A DNA stretch of 64,000 nt from Dethiosulfovibrio russensis (lineage in GTDB: Bacteria > Synergistota > Synergistia > Synergistales > Dethiosulfovibrionaceae): positions 62,001 through 126,000 of the forward strand of contig NZ_JAKGUG010000002.1 in assembly GCF_021568855.1 (NCBI RefSeq). Direction: 5' to 3'. Made by a program: the position numbers and the translations under genes. Shown here in pieces: positions 1-6,393 of this stretch (positions within the stretch are counted from its first letter, which is position 1; each line of letters opens with the position of its first letter). Below the pieces are notes generated by a model. The model was not told the origin of the DNA and ran no database searches. It saw nothing but the letters and a program-made list of their open reading frames with translations.

Positions 1-124
1 CGTAATGCTGCCCCGAGTGGACCAACACGTAGTCCCAGGCGGAAAGACGGCGCACCTCTTTGTATATCATGGCCTCCTTTACGAACTGGGGCCGGGCTCC
101 TACGAGGGATATTACCTTGGGCAA
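1..124 (-). CDS. wecB: UDP-N-acetylglucosamine 2-epimerase, 5' end only
   Basis: Only the first 41 codons lie in the window; the gene runs off the left edge. The start is a TTG at 124-122 with AGGAGG about seven bases upstream. The peptide begins PKVISLVGARPQFVKEAM and later has VLVHSGQHY. The GxRPQFxK and TGQHY-like motifs are the N-terminal nucleotide-sugar binding elements of the non-hydrolysing UDP-GlcNAc 2-epimerase family, which makes UDP-ManNAc for surface polysaccharides in the cytoplasm. It lies 23 bases after the Ldh-family oxidoreductase gene and may be read from the same message, although no functional link is evident. Related sugar epimerases cannot be excluded from so short a fragment. 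Confidence 0.75.
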   Translation of the reverse strand, partial: MPKVISLVGARPQFVKEAMIYKEVRRLSAWDYVLVHSGQHY

Positions 125-147
125 ATTAGAACCTCCTAGATGTGTTG

Positions 148-1233
148 TCAGAGTAATCTGGGAACCGATAGCTCCTGGGCCATGGAGTCCAGCTGGACCA
201 TTAGCTCCGGCGTTATGGGTATCCCTGATTTCAATCGTTTAGACCTGGTTTCGTGTTCTTTCTCTCCCGCAACGTATATACGAGAGGCTTCCTTTTCTTT
301 TCTCGAGTTTTGAAGATCTCGAAGTATGGCCCCTGCTACGGAGCGGAAGGTCTCCAGAGGCAAAAATTTGGATACGTCTATAGCGATGAAAAAGTGCCCC
401 ATTCCGATTCCCGTAACCTGCTTTAGATAGGGACCGTTTTGGAAGGCTGCGGACAGTATCTCAACCATAACCGACAGGCCGTATCCCTTATGCCCTCCGT
501 TTATCTCACCTAAACCGCCTAGAGGCAAGAGAGCGGCTTCTCCGCTCAGGAGTTTTTTCAGAATTTCAGAGGGGTCGTTAAGGCTTACTCCGTCCGAGCC
601 GGTCACCAATCCATCCGGCATTACCTGACCGTTTCTCTCGAACATTTCCACAGCACCTCTTTGAACGATGGATGTTGCAGCATCGAAAAGGAAGGGAAAA
701 TCCAAGTCCGTAGGGGCGCTGAAGGCTATGGGGTTCGTTCCCAAAATGGGCTCGGTTCCGAAGGTGGGACATGTGGACGGCCTGGCGTTGGTGAAGGCCA
801 CTCCCACCATTCCCTCGGAAGAAGCCATCAAGGGGTAGTAACCGGTAAATCCGAAGTGACTGGAGTTCCTCACCGCCACGGCTCCTATTCCGTTTTCCTC
901 GGCTTTCTTTATGGCCAGTTTCATGGCCTCTGTGGATATTACGTGGCCCATGCCTCCCCCGCCGTCGAGAAGAGCGGTTCCACTGGATTCGGATAGTACG
1001 GTTATTTTCGATGTAGGGCTTTGAGCCCCGGATTTCAGCCTATCGACGTAGATGTGAAAACGGCCTATTCCGTGAGTATCGAAACCTCTAAGATCCGCCT
1101 CCACCAATACGTCGGAGATACGTTTTCCATCCTTTACCGGGACGCTCAGGCGTTCCAATACACTTTCTATGAAGGCCCGAAGTTTTTCGTGATCCACGTT
1201 TGTGCAGTTGGCGTCGTTATGCGAGGAAATCAT
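148..1233 (-). CDS. Ldh-family (malate/L-lactate/ureidoglycolate type) NAD(P)H-dependent oxidoreductase
   Basis: This 361-residue protein has the length and motifs of the Ldh_2 family of Rossmann-less NAD(P)-dependent 2-hydroxyacid dehydrogenases (malate dehydrogenase, sulfolactate dehydrogenase, ureidoglycolate dehydrogenase, delta1-piperideine-2-carboxylate reductase). Visible motifs are FDTHGIGR near residue 50, RNSSHFGFTGYY with the active-site His near 125, GTNPIAFSAP near 170 and GGHKGYGLSVMVEILS near 250. The substrate cannot be read from the sequence. In a peptide fermenter it could reduce a 2-oxoacid or a cyclic imine from amino-acid breakdown. The ATG at 1233 is preceded by an AAAGGGAG ribosome site. 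It is followed closely by wecB. Confidence 0.85.
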   Translation of the reverse strand: MISSHNDANCTNVDHEKLRAFIESVLERLSVPVKDGKRISDVLVEADLRGFDTHGIGRFHIYVDRLKSGAQSPTSKITVLSESSGTALLDGGGGMGHVISTEAMKLAIKKAEENGIGAVAVRNSSHFGFTGYYPLMASSEGMVGVAFTNARPSTCPTFGTEPILGTNPIAFSAPTDLDFPFLFDAATSIVQRGAVEMFERNGQVMPDGLVTGSDGVSLNDPSEILKKLLSGEAALLPLGGLGEINGGHKGYGLSVMVEILSAAFQNGPYLKQVTGIGMGHFFIAIDVSKFLPLETFRSVAGAILRDLQNSRKEKEASRIYVAGEKEHETRSKRLKSGIPITPELMVQLDSMAQELSVPRLL

Positions 1234-1408
1234 AGACGGGCTCCCTTTCGACGAATTTATTGCGATGAGTTCTATGAGTCAAAATACTACTCGAAAAGCG
1301 TTAGGTCAAGACCGTTATTCGAGTTTTCCCAACGAAAAGGTCACAGTGGGTTTATATTATCATGCTAGGTAGGTATATCACACCATGGAATTTTTATAGC
1401 ATAGAAAA

Positions 1409-1434
1409 AAGACCCGGCCTTTCGGCCGGGTCTT
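1409..1434 (-). terminator. Rho-independent terminator after the YafQ-type toxin gene
   Basis: A 9-bp GC-rich stem, GACCCGGCC, with a TTTC loop is followed on the minus strand by a run of Ts (As at 1405-1410 on the plus strand). The stem begins at the toxin stop codon. Nearly the same hairpin is found at 3169-3190 and, with changes, at 9267-9290, so it is a recurring terminator sequence in this island. Confidence 0.85.
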
Positions 1435-1706
1435 CATCTTTTGAGGATATCGGAGTGGGTGCCGGTTCTGATCAGTGAAATGGCTTGTTGATCGACTCTG
1501 TATATCAGGATCCAATCGGGTTCTATGTGAAGCGAGCGATGGCTGCCCCAGTTTCCTAGCATGGGGTGATCATTGTATTGTTCGGGAAGTTCCTTCCCTG
1601 AGGCTAGGATTTGGAGTGCCTTCTTCAGCTTGTCCGTGTCTTTGCCCCGTTTTACTTGTAGTTTTACGTCCCGTTTGAACTGACTTGATCGTTTCAGCTT
1701 CGGCAT
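1434..1706 (-). CDS. yafQ: YafQ-family mRNA interferase toxin
   Basis: A 90-residue RelE/ParE-superfamily toxin of the YafQ type, which cuts mRNA in the ribosomal A site. The residues corresponding to the catalytic set of E. coli YafQ are present with the same spacing: His47, His60, Asp64 and His84. It therefore looks like an active enzyme. The ATG overlaps the antitoxin stop codon (TGATG), so translation is probably coupled. The order, antitoxin then toxin, and the lengths are those of dinJ-yafQ. A strong terminator follows directly. Confidence 0.9.
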   Translation of the reverse strand: MPKLKRSSQFKRDVKLQVKRGKDTDKLKKALQILASGKELPEQYNDHPMLGNWGSHRSLHIEPDWILIYRVDQQAISLIRTGTHSDILKR

Positions 1707-1966
1707 CAGATACCGAGATCTTCATACAGGTCGTCAAGAGACTGAAACTCTTCTCCTTCTCCGGAAGCAATCTCGGCCATAGCCTGCCTGGTTTTGGCGT
1801 TGGGGATCTCTACCGGAAATGGAAATCGTCCGCTCGTTCCGATCTGTACCAGCGTCATCCTGACGGCGTCGGATATGGATAGCCCCATCTGCGAAAGGGC
1901 TTCCGATGCTTTCTGTTTGGTTTCGCTGTCTATGCGAACTCTGATAGAACTATCACAGGCGGTCAT
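1706..1966 (-). CDS. dinJ: DinJ/RelB-family antitoxin
   Basis: An 86-residue antitoxin partner of the YafQ toxin. Its N-terminus (MTACDSSIRVRIDSE) has the beta strand of a ribbon-helix-helix DNA-binding domain. The SISDAVRMTLVQI stretch that follows is typical of RelB/DinJ helices. The acidic C-terminus ending SLDDLYEDLGI would wrap the toxin. I chose the ATG at 1966 because AAGGAGG sits about eight bases upstream; an ATG 33 bases further upstream is in frame but has no ribosome site and would overlap the promoter. The ribbon-helix-helix domain normally represses its own promoter together with the toxin. Confidence 0.9.
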   Translation of the reverse strand: MTACDSSIRVRIDSETKQKASEALSQMGLSISDAVRMTLVQIGTSGRFPFPVEIPNAKTRQAMAEIASGEGEEFQSLDDLYEDLGI

Positions 1967-1989
1967 CTTTATCGCCTCCTTGTAGCCAC

Positions 1990-2018
1990 ATTGTATCAAC
2001 GTATCGGGAAATGATCAA
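1990..2018 (-). promoter_or_regulatory. Sigma-70-type promoter of the dinJ-yafQ operon
   Basis: On the minus strand TTGATC (2018-2013) and TACAAT (1995-1990) are 17 bases apart, a near-consensus promoter. Transcription would start near 1983, giving a leader of under 20 bases before the antitoxin start. The spacer and -10 region carry the direct repeat GATAC-GTT-GATAC, a possible antitoxin-binding site. The promoter overlaps no gene but abuts the end of the ParA-like gene. Confidence 0.75.
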
Positions 2019-2021
2019 TTG

Positions 2022-3080
2022 CTAGAGCTGATCCGTCAGGGCTTTGATATTGGGGATTTGCTTTTCCAATTGGCTGATGTTCACCATGATTTTGTTTCCC
2101 AGTATTATTTTAGGACCGCTTGGCAGAACCGATATAGGTATTCCACAGGCACCGGAAACTACCGAGGCTGAGTTTGCATCGTTGATCTCGAACTGGAACA
2201 TCTTTTGAAAAGATTTTTTCGCGCTTGATATAGGGGTTCCCGAAGGGTGAATTAAAAATATGTTCGGATTACCCTGCCAAGTTTTCCAAAGTTCCTCTCC
2301 TATTTCGTTGACAACCGTTTTGAACGCTGAGGCAGATGTTTTGTTCATCTGGGTTAGTCTGCTTCCTATATACATGTATATCTTGGGCAATTCCATTCTA
2401 TACTTTAACGAGTTAAGATGAAATTCGGTTTGGACGTCCTGTTCATGCCGTCTTTGGCCGTAAACCAAAGACAGAAGGGTTTTTATGGAGCGTTTGGAGG
2501 CACCGTCTACGGAAAAGGGTATGAGAAGTCTGTCCGCAGCGGTTAGGGCTAGCTCCGTATATATGGAAAAGCTGGGATTGCAGTCGATAAAAACACATAT
2601 GTCATCGGTGTTCCAGGAGTCGGCTATGTCATCTATGAGGTTTTTTATCCATAGGTGAACGATTCTCCATGCGTCTTCAGGTCCTATGGTGGATGCACCA
2701 AAAACCCTTGAGGTCAAAGCCTCTAGCTGCTCATCTCCTGCTACAAGAAAAAGATTTTCCGGTATGTACTCGTTGTAGTTACAGACCTGTATTGGAAATT
2801 CACTTCCTGTTTTAGGCGATACATAGGGACTTTTGATTCGATGCTGGATATATCCTGCGATGGTTTTTCTCGGCACAGCTTTCTGTATATCGGATAGATT
2901 TTCGTCTCCTTGGTTGACGATTCCCCCGAGGAAAGTCAGAGAAGAGTTAGACTGAGGGCACAGGTCTATCACGAGTACCTTTTTAGCCCGATGGTTTTTA
3001 GCGTATTCCGAGGCTAGCTGGAATGTCAGGTAGCTTTTTCCAACCCCACCTTTGTTGTTCCACACAGCATATACGATCAT
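2022..3080 (-). CDS. ParA/Soj-like P-loop ATPase, orphan
   Basis: A 352-residue ParA/MinD-type ATPase. The deviant Walker A motif KGGVGKS is at residues 10-16, followed by VLVIDLCPQSNSS, where family members usually have DxDPQGN; the Cys and Ser are unusual. A Walker B-like segment, CVFIDCNPSFSIYTELAL, lies near 165-180. No ParB gene or centromere-like repeats are nearby, so a role in plasmid-type partition is not supported. The neighbours are toxin-antitoxin and island genes. The ATG has AGGAGGGGG upstream. The last codons contain an 18-base sequence that recurs at the end of the AlbA_2 gene. The family assignment is firm; the function is unknown. Confidence 0.8.
   Translation of the reverse strand: MIVYAVWNNKGGVGKSYLTFQLASEYAKNHRAKKVLVIDLCPQSNSSLTFLGGIVNQGDENLSDIQKAVPRKTIAGYIQHRIKSPYVSPKTGSEFPIQVCNYNEYIPENLFLVAGDEQLEALTSRVFGASTIGPEDAWRIVHLWIKNLIDDIADSWNTDDICVFIDCNPSFSIYTELALTAADRLLIPFSVDGASKRSIKTLLSLVYGQRRHEQDVQTEFHLNSLKYRMELPKIYMYIGSRLTQMNKTSASAFKTVVNEIGEELWKTWQGNPNIFLIHPSGTPISSAKKSFQKMFQFEINDANSASVVSGACGIPISVLPSGPKIILGNKIMVNISQLEKQIPNIKALTDQL
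2030..2047. repeat. 18-bp direct repeat, copy 1 (3' end of the ParA-like gene)
   Basis: The plus-strand sequence GATCCGTCAGGGCTTTGA is identical to 5129-5146. It lies within the last codons of the ParA-like gene, 8 bases before its stop, and is read there in a different frame from that used in the AlbA_2 gene. The two copies bracket 3.1 kb holding the ParA-like gene, the sigma cassette and the SecB/DUF4926 remnants. Confidence 0.7.
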
Positions 3081-3168
3081 AACGCAATTCCCCCTCCTGT
3101 TTTAAGGAAATTGTAGCAGGGAAAGCCTCTTTACTGTTAATAGACCTGAAAGCCGGTAGAACAAAAAA

Positions 3169-3190
3169 GACCCGGCCTTTCGGCCGGGTC
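3169..3190 (-). terminator. Rho-independent terminator after the sigma-like gene
   Basis: GACCCGGCC-TTTC-GGCCGGGTC is followed on the minus strand by a T run (As at 3163-3168). It lies just past the stop of the sigma-like gene and closes the five-gene cassette. The copy at 9267-9290 differs by paired changes that keep the stem. Confidence 0.85.
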
Positions 3191-3199
3191 CTTTGGGGG

Positions 3200-3766
3200 T
3201 TACAGCAGGTCTTTCAGAAAATCCTCCAGCTTTTTTCTCAGCTTTCTGACCATGATGCTGACGTTTTGTTGGGAACATCCCAGGTCTTTCGCTATTTCCT
3301 TTTGCCTCAGGCCTCGAAGAAGGCCTTCAACCAGCAGAAATTCCTGGGGATCTATGGGTATTCCCGCAAGCAGAAGCTTGGGGTTGTATAGTGGGTTTGG
3401 ATCCTCCGGCTCGTAGCCGGTTTCGGCCATTTCCTCGAAGCTGCCGTGGTCGGCCTGACGACGAAGCTTTTTCGCGGCGTCTCTTACCCTGCCGGGGAGC
3501 ATGTTGGACAGGTATAGGGGCAGGGGTTGTTCGTCCGGATACTGTATTATGAGCTCCAGAGCGTGACAGGCGGCCTCACCCAGGAGTTCCTCGAAGTCGG
3601 CGCCCCGCCCGGCATAGCGTTTCGCCAGGCTTTTTATGAGGGGCAGGAATCGAAGCACCAGTTCCTCCAGATCGAGTATGTCGTCGGTTCCGTCGCAGGG
3701 GCAGTCCCCTCCGATGATTTTGCTTTCGTCTATAGGTTTTATGGTTTTCTTTTTTTCCTGGCGCAT
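3200..3766 (-). CDS. Sigma-70-family-like transcription factor, last gene of the DUF1659 cassette
   Basis: The 188-residue protein has a region-2-like N-terminal half (LVLRFLPLIKSLAKRYAGRGADFEELLGEAACHAL without unusual features) and a region-4-like C-terminal helix-turn-helix (LLRGLRQKEIAKDLGCSQQNVSIMVRKLRKK, about 145-180). This is the layout of small ECF or phage-type sigma factors. A Cys-rich acidic segment near residue 20 (GGDCPCDGTDD) is not typical. No anti-sigma gene is visible. It closes an operon with M15 peptidase, YvrJ, DUF2922 and DUF1659 genes and may transcribe this or related cassettes. In Bacillus subtilis yvrJ is also linked to an alternative sigma factor (SigO/RsoA). A shortened copy of its 3' end sits at 9299-9360. 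Confidence 0.75.
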   Translation of the reverse strand: MRQEKKKTIKPIDESKIIGGDCPCDGTDDILDLEELVLRFLPLIKSLAKRYAGRGADFEELLGEAACHALELIIQYPDEQPLPLYLSNMLPGRVRDAAKKLRRQADHGSFEEMAETGYEPEDPNPLYNPKLLLAGIPIDPQEFLLVEGLLRGLRQKEIAKDLGCSQQNVSIMVRKLRKKLEDFLKDLL

Positions 3767-3788
3767 CTTATATAAACCTCCTTCGGTT

Positions 3789-4124
3789 TTATACAGCTAG
3801 ATGGACGAATCCCCTGTCTCGATAGGGCAGGATCGACTCGAAGCCTTCTTCTCTCGCTACGGCGCAGAAAAGTTCCTGACGGCTTCTCGAGACCACTACG
3901 TCCGCCGCCGCGCCTTTCATGTGTCGGCTGCGAGGCACCCCTCCGACCTCGGAATTATGCCTTGGGCACCTGTAGCCGCTGGTTATCCTCAGTGGACCCC
4001 AGCGGCCCCGGAGGGCCTCCAACCGGCTCAGAAGCTCCGGTTGGAGGCGCACCGTGAGGCAGCAGGGACACTGAAACTCCCGAAGCGAGAAGTGGGGCGC
4101 TATTCGGATGTCGTTGTCATCCAC
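3789..4124 (-). CDS. M15-family zinc D-Ala-D-Ala carboxypeptidase-like protein
   Basis: This 111-residue protein is a compact Peptidase_M15 domain. It contains ITSGYRCPRHN near residue 50, SRHMKGAAADV with zinc ligands His68 and Asp75, and a C-terminal FVHLAV with the third ligand His108. Members cut D-Ala-D-Ala or L-Ala-D-Glu bonds in peptidoglycan stems, and phage endolysins use the same fold. No signal peptide is visible, so it would act in the cytoplasm or need help to leave the cell. The GTG start at 4124 overlaps the YvrJ gene by 8 bases. Cys19, Cys21 and Cys22 lie close together near the N-terminus. Confidence 0.85.
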   Translation of the reverse strand: MDDNDIRIAPHFSLREFQCPCCLTVRLQPELLSRLEALRGRWGPLRITSGYRCPRHNSEVGGVPRSRHMKGAAADVVVSRSRQELFCAVAREEGFESILPYRDRGFVHLAV

Positions 4125-4269
4125 GGCGACCTTCCTCGACTATGGCCAGTTTCAGTTCCTGTATGGCCTGGCTAAGCCCTTCCAGTCTGCTTTCCATGCG
4201 GATCAGCAGGTAGGCTGCCACCGCTATGGAGAAGCCGTGCTGGGCTATGCCGGCCAGTAAGTCCTCCAT
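4117..4269 (-). CDS. YvrJ-family small protein
   Basis: A 50-residue protein, MEDLLAGIAQHGFSIAVAAY at the start, with one hydrophobic segment at about residues 4-23, then RMESRLEGL and an amphipathic helix, and a basic end. This matches the YvrJ family of 40-50 residue, probably membrane-associated proteins of unknown function that resemble small holin- or anchor-like peptides. The ATG follows a GAGGA-type site in the DUF2922-YvrJ gap. Its end overlaps the M15 gene by 8 bases. It is too short for many gene finders and is easily missed. Confidence 0.8.
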   Translation of the reverse strand: MEDLLAGIAQHGFSIAVAAYLLIRMESRLEGLSQAIQELKLAIVEEGRRG

Positions 4270-4287
4270 TTGTCTCTATCCTCCTCG

Positions 4288-4494
4288 CTACTGGGTTATG
4301 ATCTCCTCCACGGTGCGATCGATAAGCTCGGCCTCTACTATGGTGGTTACCGCCGGAAGAACCGCTCCGTTGTCTATGACGGACTGCATGGCCGTCCTGA
4401 CCTCGGTTTCCGTGAGGGTTTCCTTGGCGTGCTTCAGGGAGATGCTCTTTTTTGTTCCGTCCGATCTCCCGAAGGTCATCTTAACGGTTTTCAT
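4288..4494 (-). CDS. DUF2922-family protein
   Basis: A 68-residue protein beginning MKTVKMTFGRSDGTKKSISL and continuing with KETLTETEVRTAMQSVIDNG. This is the pattern of DUF2922, a small alpha/beta domain of unknown function found almost always next to DUF1659 and often YvrJ. An AGGAGG site precedes the ATG. No signal peptide or membrane segment is present. It lies between DUF1659 (44 bases upstream) and YvrJ (18 bases downstream) in one operon. Confidence 0.85.
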   Translation of the reverse strand: MKTVKMTFGRSDGTKKSISLKHAKETLTETEVRTAMQSVIDNGAVLPAVTTIVEAELIDRTVEEIITQ

Positions 4495-4538
4495 TTTTTC
4501 ACCTCCTCTCCTGTGCGCTTAAGGTCCGAACGGTCCGG

Positions 4539-4757
4539 TTAGTCCGAGACTATGTCGGTGTCGATCTTGTGGACTTCCACGACCGGGACGTCCAGAAGGG
4601 TTCCCATGGCGGCAGCCACGGCGTCCAGCTGGTCGGCGGTCATGGCGGGGTTGGCCCTGGAGATGGACAGACTCCCGAGCTTGGGAGCGCCGTCCGCCGA
4701 GGTTCCCACCTGGCAGCGAAGCACTACTCTGCTGCTTGACGGTACGAAGGATGCCAT
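4539..4757 (-). CDS. DUF1659-family protein, first gene of the cassette
   Basis: A 72-residue protein, MASFVPSSSRVVLRCQVGTS at the start, with NPAMTADQLDAVAAAMGTLL in the middle and a C-terminal VVEVHKIDTDIVSD. This fits DUF1659, whose function is unknown. I chose the ATG at 4757, which has AGGAGGTG seven bases upstream; the frame is open for another 56 codons but these are AT-rich, contain the promoter and do not resemble the family. It opens the operon DUF1659-DUF2922-YvrJ-M15-sigma. Confidence 0.85.
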   Translation of the reverse strand: MASFVPSSSRVVLRCQVGTSADGAPKLGSLSISRANPAMTADQLDAVAAAMGTLLDVPVVEVHKIDTDIVSD

Positions 4758-4866
4758 TCGAGCACCTCCTTTCTTCTTGGGGTCTATTATGTAAAGTGGG
4801 CTCGGGAGGGGTTTTATACAAACAGATTCATAAACGACTTTCTCCAGGGCGTTTACTCTATCCTTG

Positions 4867-4895
4867 ATTATAGTAAATCGAGCAAAATTTAACAA
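4867..4895 (-). promoter_or_regulatory. Promoter of the DUF1659 cassette
   Basis: On the minus strand TTGTTA (4895-4890) and TATAAT (4872-4867) are separated by 17 bases. It lies in an AT-rich stretch (4797-4930) between the duplicated hairpin and the DUF1659 gene. It would leave an untranslated leader of about 100 bases. I see no other feature in that leader. Confidence 0.75.
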
Positions 4896-4948
4896 GATCT
4901 TGATTATGATTAGCTTATAATACATGATGGGGAGTATCGATACAAAAA

Positions 4949-4986
4949 GAGCAGGCTTGACTTTGTCTGAAAAGTCAAGCCTGCTC
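4949..4986 (-). terminator. Perfect 16-bp hairpin terminator downstream of the AlbA_2 gene and the SecB remnant
   Basis: GAGCAGGCTTGACTTT and AAAGTCAAGCCTGCTC form a perfect 16-bp stem with a 6-base loop, and the minus strand then reads TTTTTG. It would end the TrlF-AlbA_2 transcript. It originally ended the duplicated SecB operon, since the intact operon has the same hairpin at 9384-9421. Confidence 0.85.
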
Positions 4987-5017
4987 CATTAATGAATCTA
5001 ATCGTTCGGTCTGGCTA

Positions 5018-5077
5018 TCATTCCAAGTTTTTTTTCGTTTCCTCTGGCCTTAGCATTTCCAAAAAGTTAACGGGGGG
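5018..5077 (-). pseudogene. Remnant of a SecB-like gene (last 19 codons and stop)
   Basis: Read on the minus strand this encodes PPVNFLEMLRPEETKKNLE followed by TGA. The intact SecB-like protein ends PPVNFVEMLRSEETKKTSE. The reading frame is kept and several substitutions are amino-acid changing, so the two copies diverged before or during decay. The rest of the gene is missing, replaced by a DUF4926 fragment at 5078. Confidence 0.85.
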
Positions 5078-5118
5078 GGTGTAAAAAGAGCCACCCGAAC
5101 CTACATGGACGACGGTTC
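5078..5118 (-). pseudogene. Remnant of the DUF4926 gene, now forming the end of the AlbA_2 gene
   Basis: Forty-one bases match 10093-10133 with few differences. In the intact gene they encode TVVHVGSGGSFYT. Here the left part lies beyond the AlbA_2 stop codon. The right part is read in another frame and supplies that gene's last codons (EPSSM and stop). Confidence 0.8.
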
Positions 5119-6390
5119 GAACGCCGCCGATCCGTCAGGGCTTTGACGCGGTGGCTGTGCCGCAAATATCGTCAATAAGAGCTCGGTGTCATCGATCAAA
5201 CGATACTCTGGACGCTTCCCCGAAAGTTTTTCACTTACGGAAAGAATGATGGGCACTCCCTCGCCTCTTTTATCCATGAGAAAATTGCGTTCCCCTGGAA
5301 AATCGGCAAAAGGCATCGGGCAACGCGCGAGTAAGCTGGTAAGGAGCTCATTACGAGAGGACTGACGAAGGGGCAGACTCTCGATCGTCATCGTGTTAGG
5401 GATAGCTCCGGGAGAAAAAAGCTCAACACGATCGGAGAACATGTGTAATCGAACTTTAGAGCCCTGAATTGAATAGTCCCTGTGTGCGACGGCGTTTACC
5501 AACGCTTCAAATATCGCCTGCATCGCAAACTGTGGGATATCTCGTCTCGCAGGCTCCTTGACCGCATAAACTTTCATGTTTTTTTCTACGAACTTGTAAG
5601 CCTCTATAATCTGGACATCCAAAGGTCCAAAGATGTCTCTTGCATCCAGCTGGTATGCCGCATCCCGTTCGGTTCCCCGATAGGCAACCGCTTGAATGAA
5701 TGCGTTAGGTAGAAACTCCTGAGGATTTTTACATGCCATCAGTATTCCACTGACACTGGGACATATCTTACCGTCATCATCCTGCGTCAACAGCTTTAGC
5801 TTAATCAAAAAGTCGTCATCGCTATCTGGAGACAGCGGCGTTTTGAACTTTCTCCATAAGGTTTTTTCGAGACACTCTCGGGGGGCAGAGGTGACCGACT
5901 GTTCATCAAAACGGATGATTCTGGCCTGACTTCGCTGTTGAAAAAGCCTGGCCAATATATCAGGAGTCATCTGTCGTTTCGAGCTACCGATTCTATGGTA
6001 GTATCCGCCGGGGCTTTGATGGACATAAAGACTCTTGGGAACGTCTACTCTGACAATAACCCGTTCCACACCGTCTTCGGCTACGACCGGCAGCTTTCTA
6101 ATTCGGCAAAAAAGCTGGGGAGTGACGAGGTCGTTGCATATTCCTCGCAACCAGGTTTCGACTACGTCCAGCTTGTCTTCAGGAATACCAACGATCGTTC
6201 TCGACTTATCGTCAACCCCTAATACAAAAACTCCGCTTGACGTATTCGCCATCGCAGCTAGCTCATCGGCCATGCTGTTGCGATGGGGCTCGTTAACCTG
6301 ATTTCCCTTGTATCTCAGGTCCTTCAGTTCAAGAGAGGAGTCCTCCCCCAACCGAATTTGCCTTAATAGTTCATCCGTAGCTTGAAACAT
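5101..6390 (-). CDS. AlbA_2 (Schlafen-type) DNA-binding / RecG-like ATP-binding protein
   Basis: A 429-residue protein. Its N-terminal part (about 15-150: SSLELKDLRYKGNQ, ANTSSGVFVLGVDD, YYHRIGSSKRQMTPD) is the AlbA_2 domain, a putative nucleic-acid binding fold. Its C-terminal part has an HATPase-like segment (EALVNAVAHRDYSIQGSKV near 290, FSDRVELFSPG near 320). Such proteins are often called transcriptional regulators or ATP-dependent DNA helicases of the RecG-like type, and they recur in defence islands. It starts 3 bases after the TrlF-like gene, whose final codons carry its GGAGG site, so the two are translated together. The last codons come from a DUF4926 remnant, so the original C-terminus has been altered. 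Confidence 0.8.
   Translation of the reverse strand: MFQATDELLRQIRLGEDSSLELKDLRYKGNQVNEPHRNSMADELAAMANTSSGVFVLGVDDKSRTIVGIPEDKLDVVETWLRGICNDLVTPQLFCRIRKLPVVAEDGVERVIVRVDVPKSLYVHQSPGGYYHRIGSSKRQMTPDILARLFQQRSQARIIRFDEQSVTSAPRECLEKTLWRKFKTPLSPDSDDDFLIKLKLLTQDDDGKICPSVSGILMACKNPQEFLPNAFIQAVAYRGTERDAAYQLDARDIFGPLDVQIIEAYKFVEKNMKVYAVKEPARRDIPQFAMQAIFEALVNAVAHRDYSIQGSKVRLHMFSDRVELFSPGAIPNTMTIESLPLRQSSRNELLTSLLARCPMPFADFPGERNFLMDKRGEGVPIILSVSEKLSGKRPEYRLIDDTELLLTIFAAQPPRQSPDGSAAFEPSSM
5129..5146. repeat. 18-bp direct repeat, copy 2 (3' end of the AlbA_2 gene)
   Basis: Identical in sequence and orientation to 2030-2047. It lies 10 bases inside the edge of the DUF4926 remnant. Its position next to a known junction suggests that it took part in, or marks, a rearrangement. 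Confidence 0.7.
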
Positions 6391-6393
6391 AAA

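Larger units (their letters stand above)
4929..5118. repeat. Degenerate duplicate of 9361-9513 joined to a copy of 10093-10133
   Basis: Bases 4929-5077 align with 9361-9513: the same GGAGTATCGATACAAAA start, the same hairpin and the same SecB C-terminal coding sequence, with scattered substitutions and a small indel. At 5078 the match jumps to 10093-10133, within the DUF4926 gene. This region therefore carries an internally deleted copy of the DUF4926-SecB 3' region. Together with the promoter and leader it accounts for the gene-free stretch 4757-5101. Confidence 0.85.

Noticed and set aside
3200-4757. Reading the sigma/M15/YvrJ cassette as a prophage or tailocin lysis region
   Set aside because: No phage structural, integrase or terminase genes are in the window. 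DUF1659 and DUF2922 are not phage-specific. Kept only as a possible analogy.
4758-4925. N-terminal extension of DUF1659 by 56 codons
   Set aside because: The extension runs through the promoter and AT-rich leader and has no SD, while the inner ATG does.
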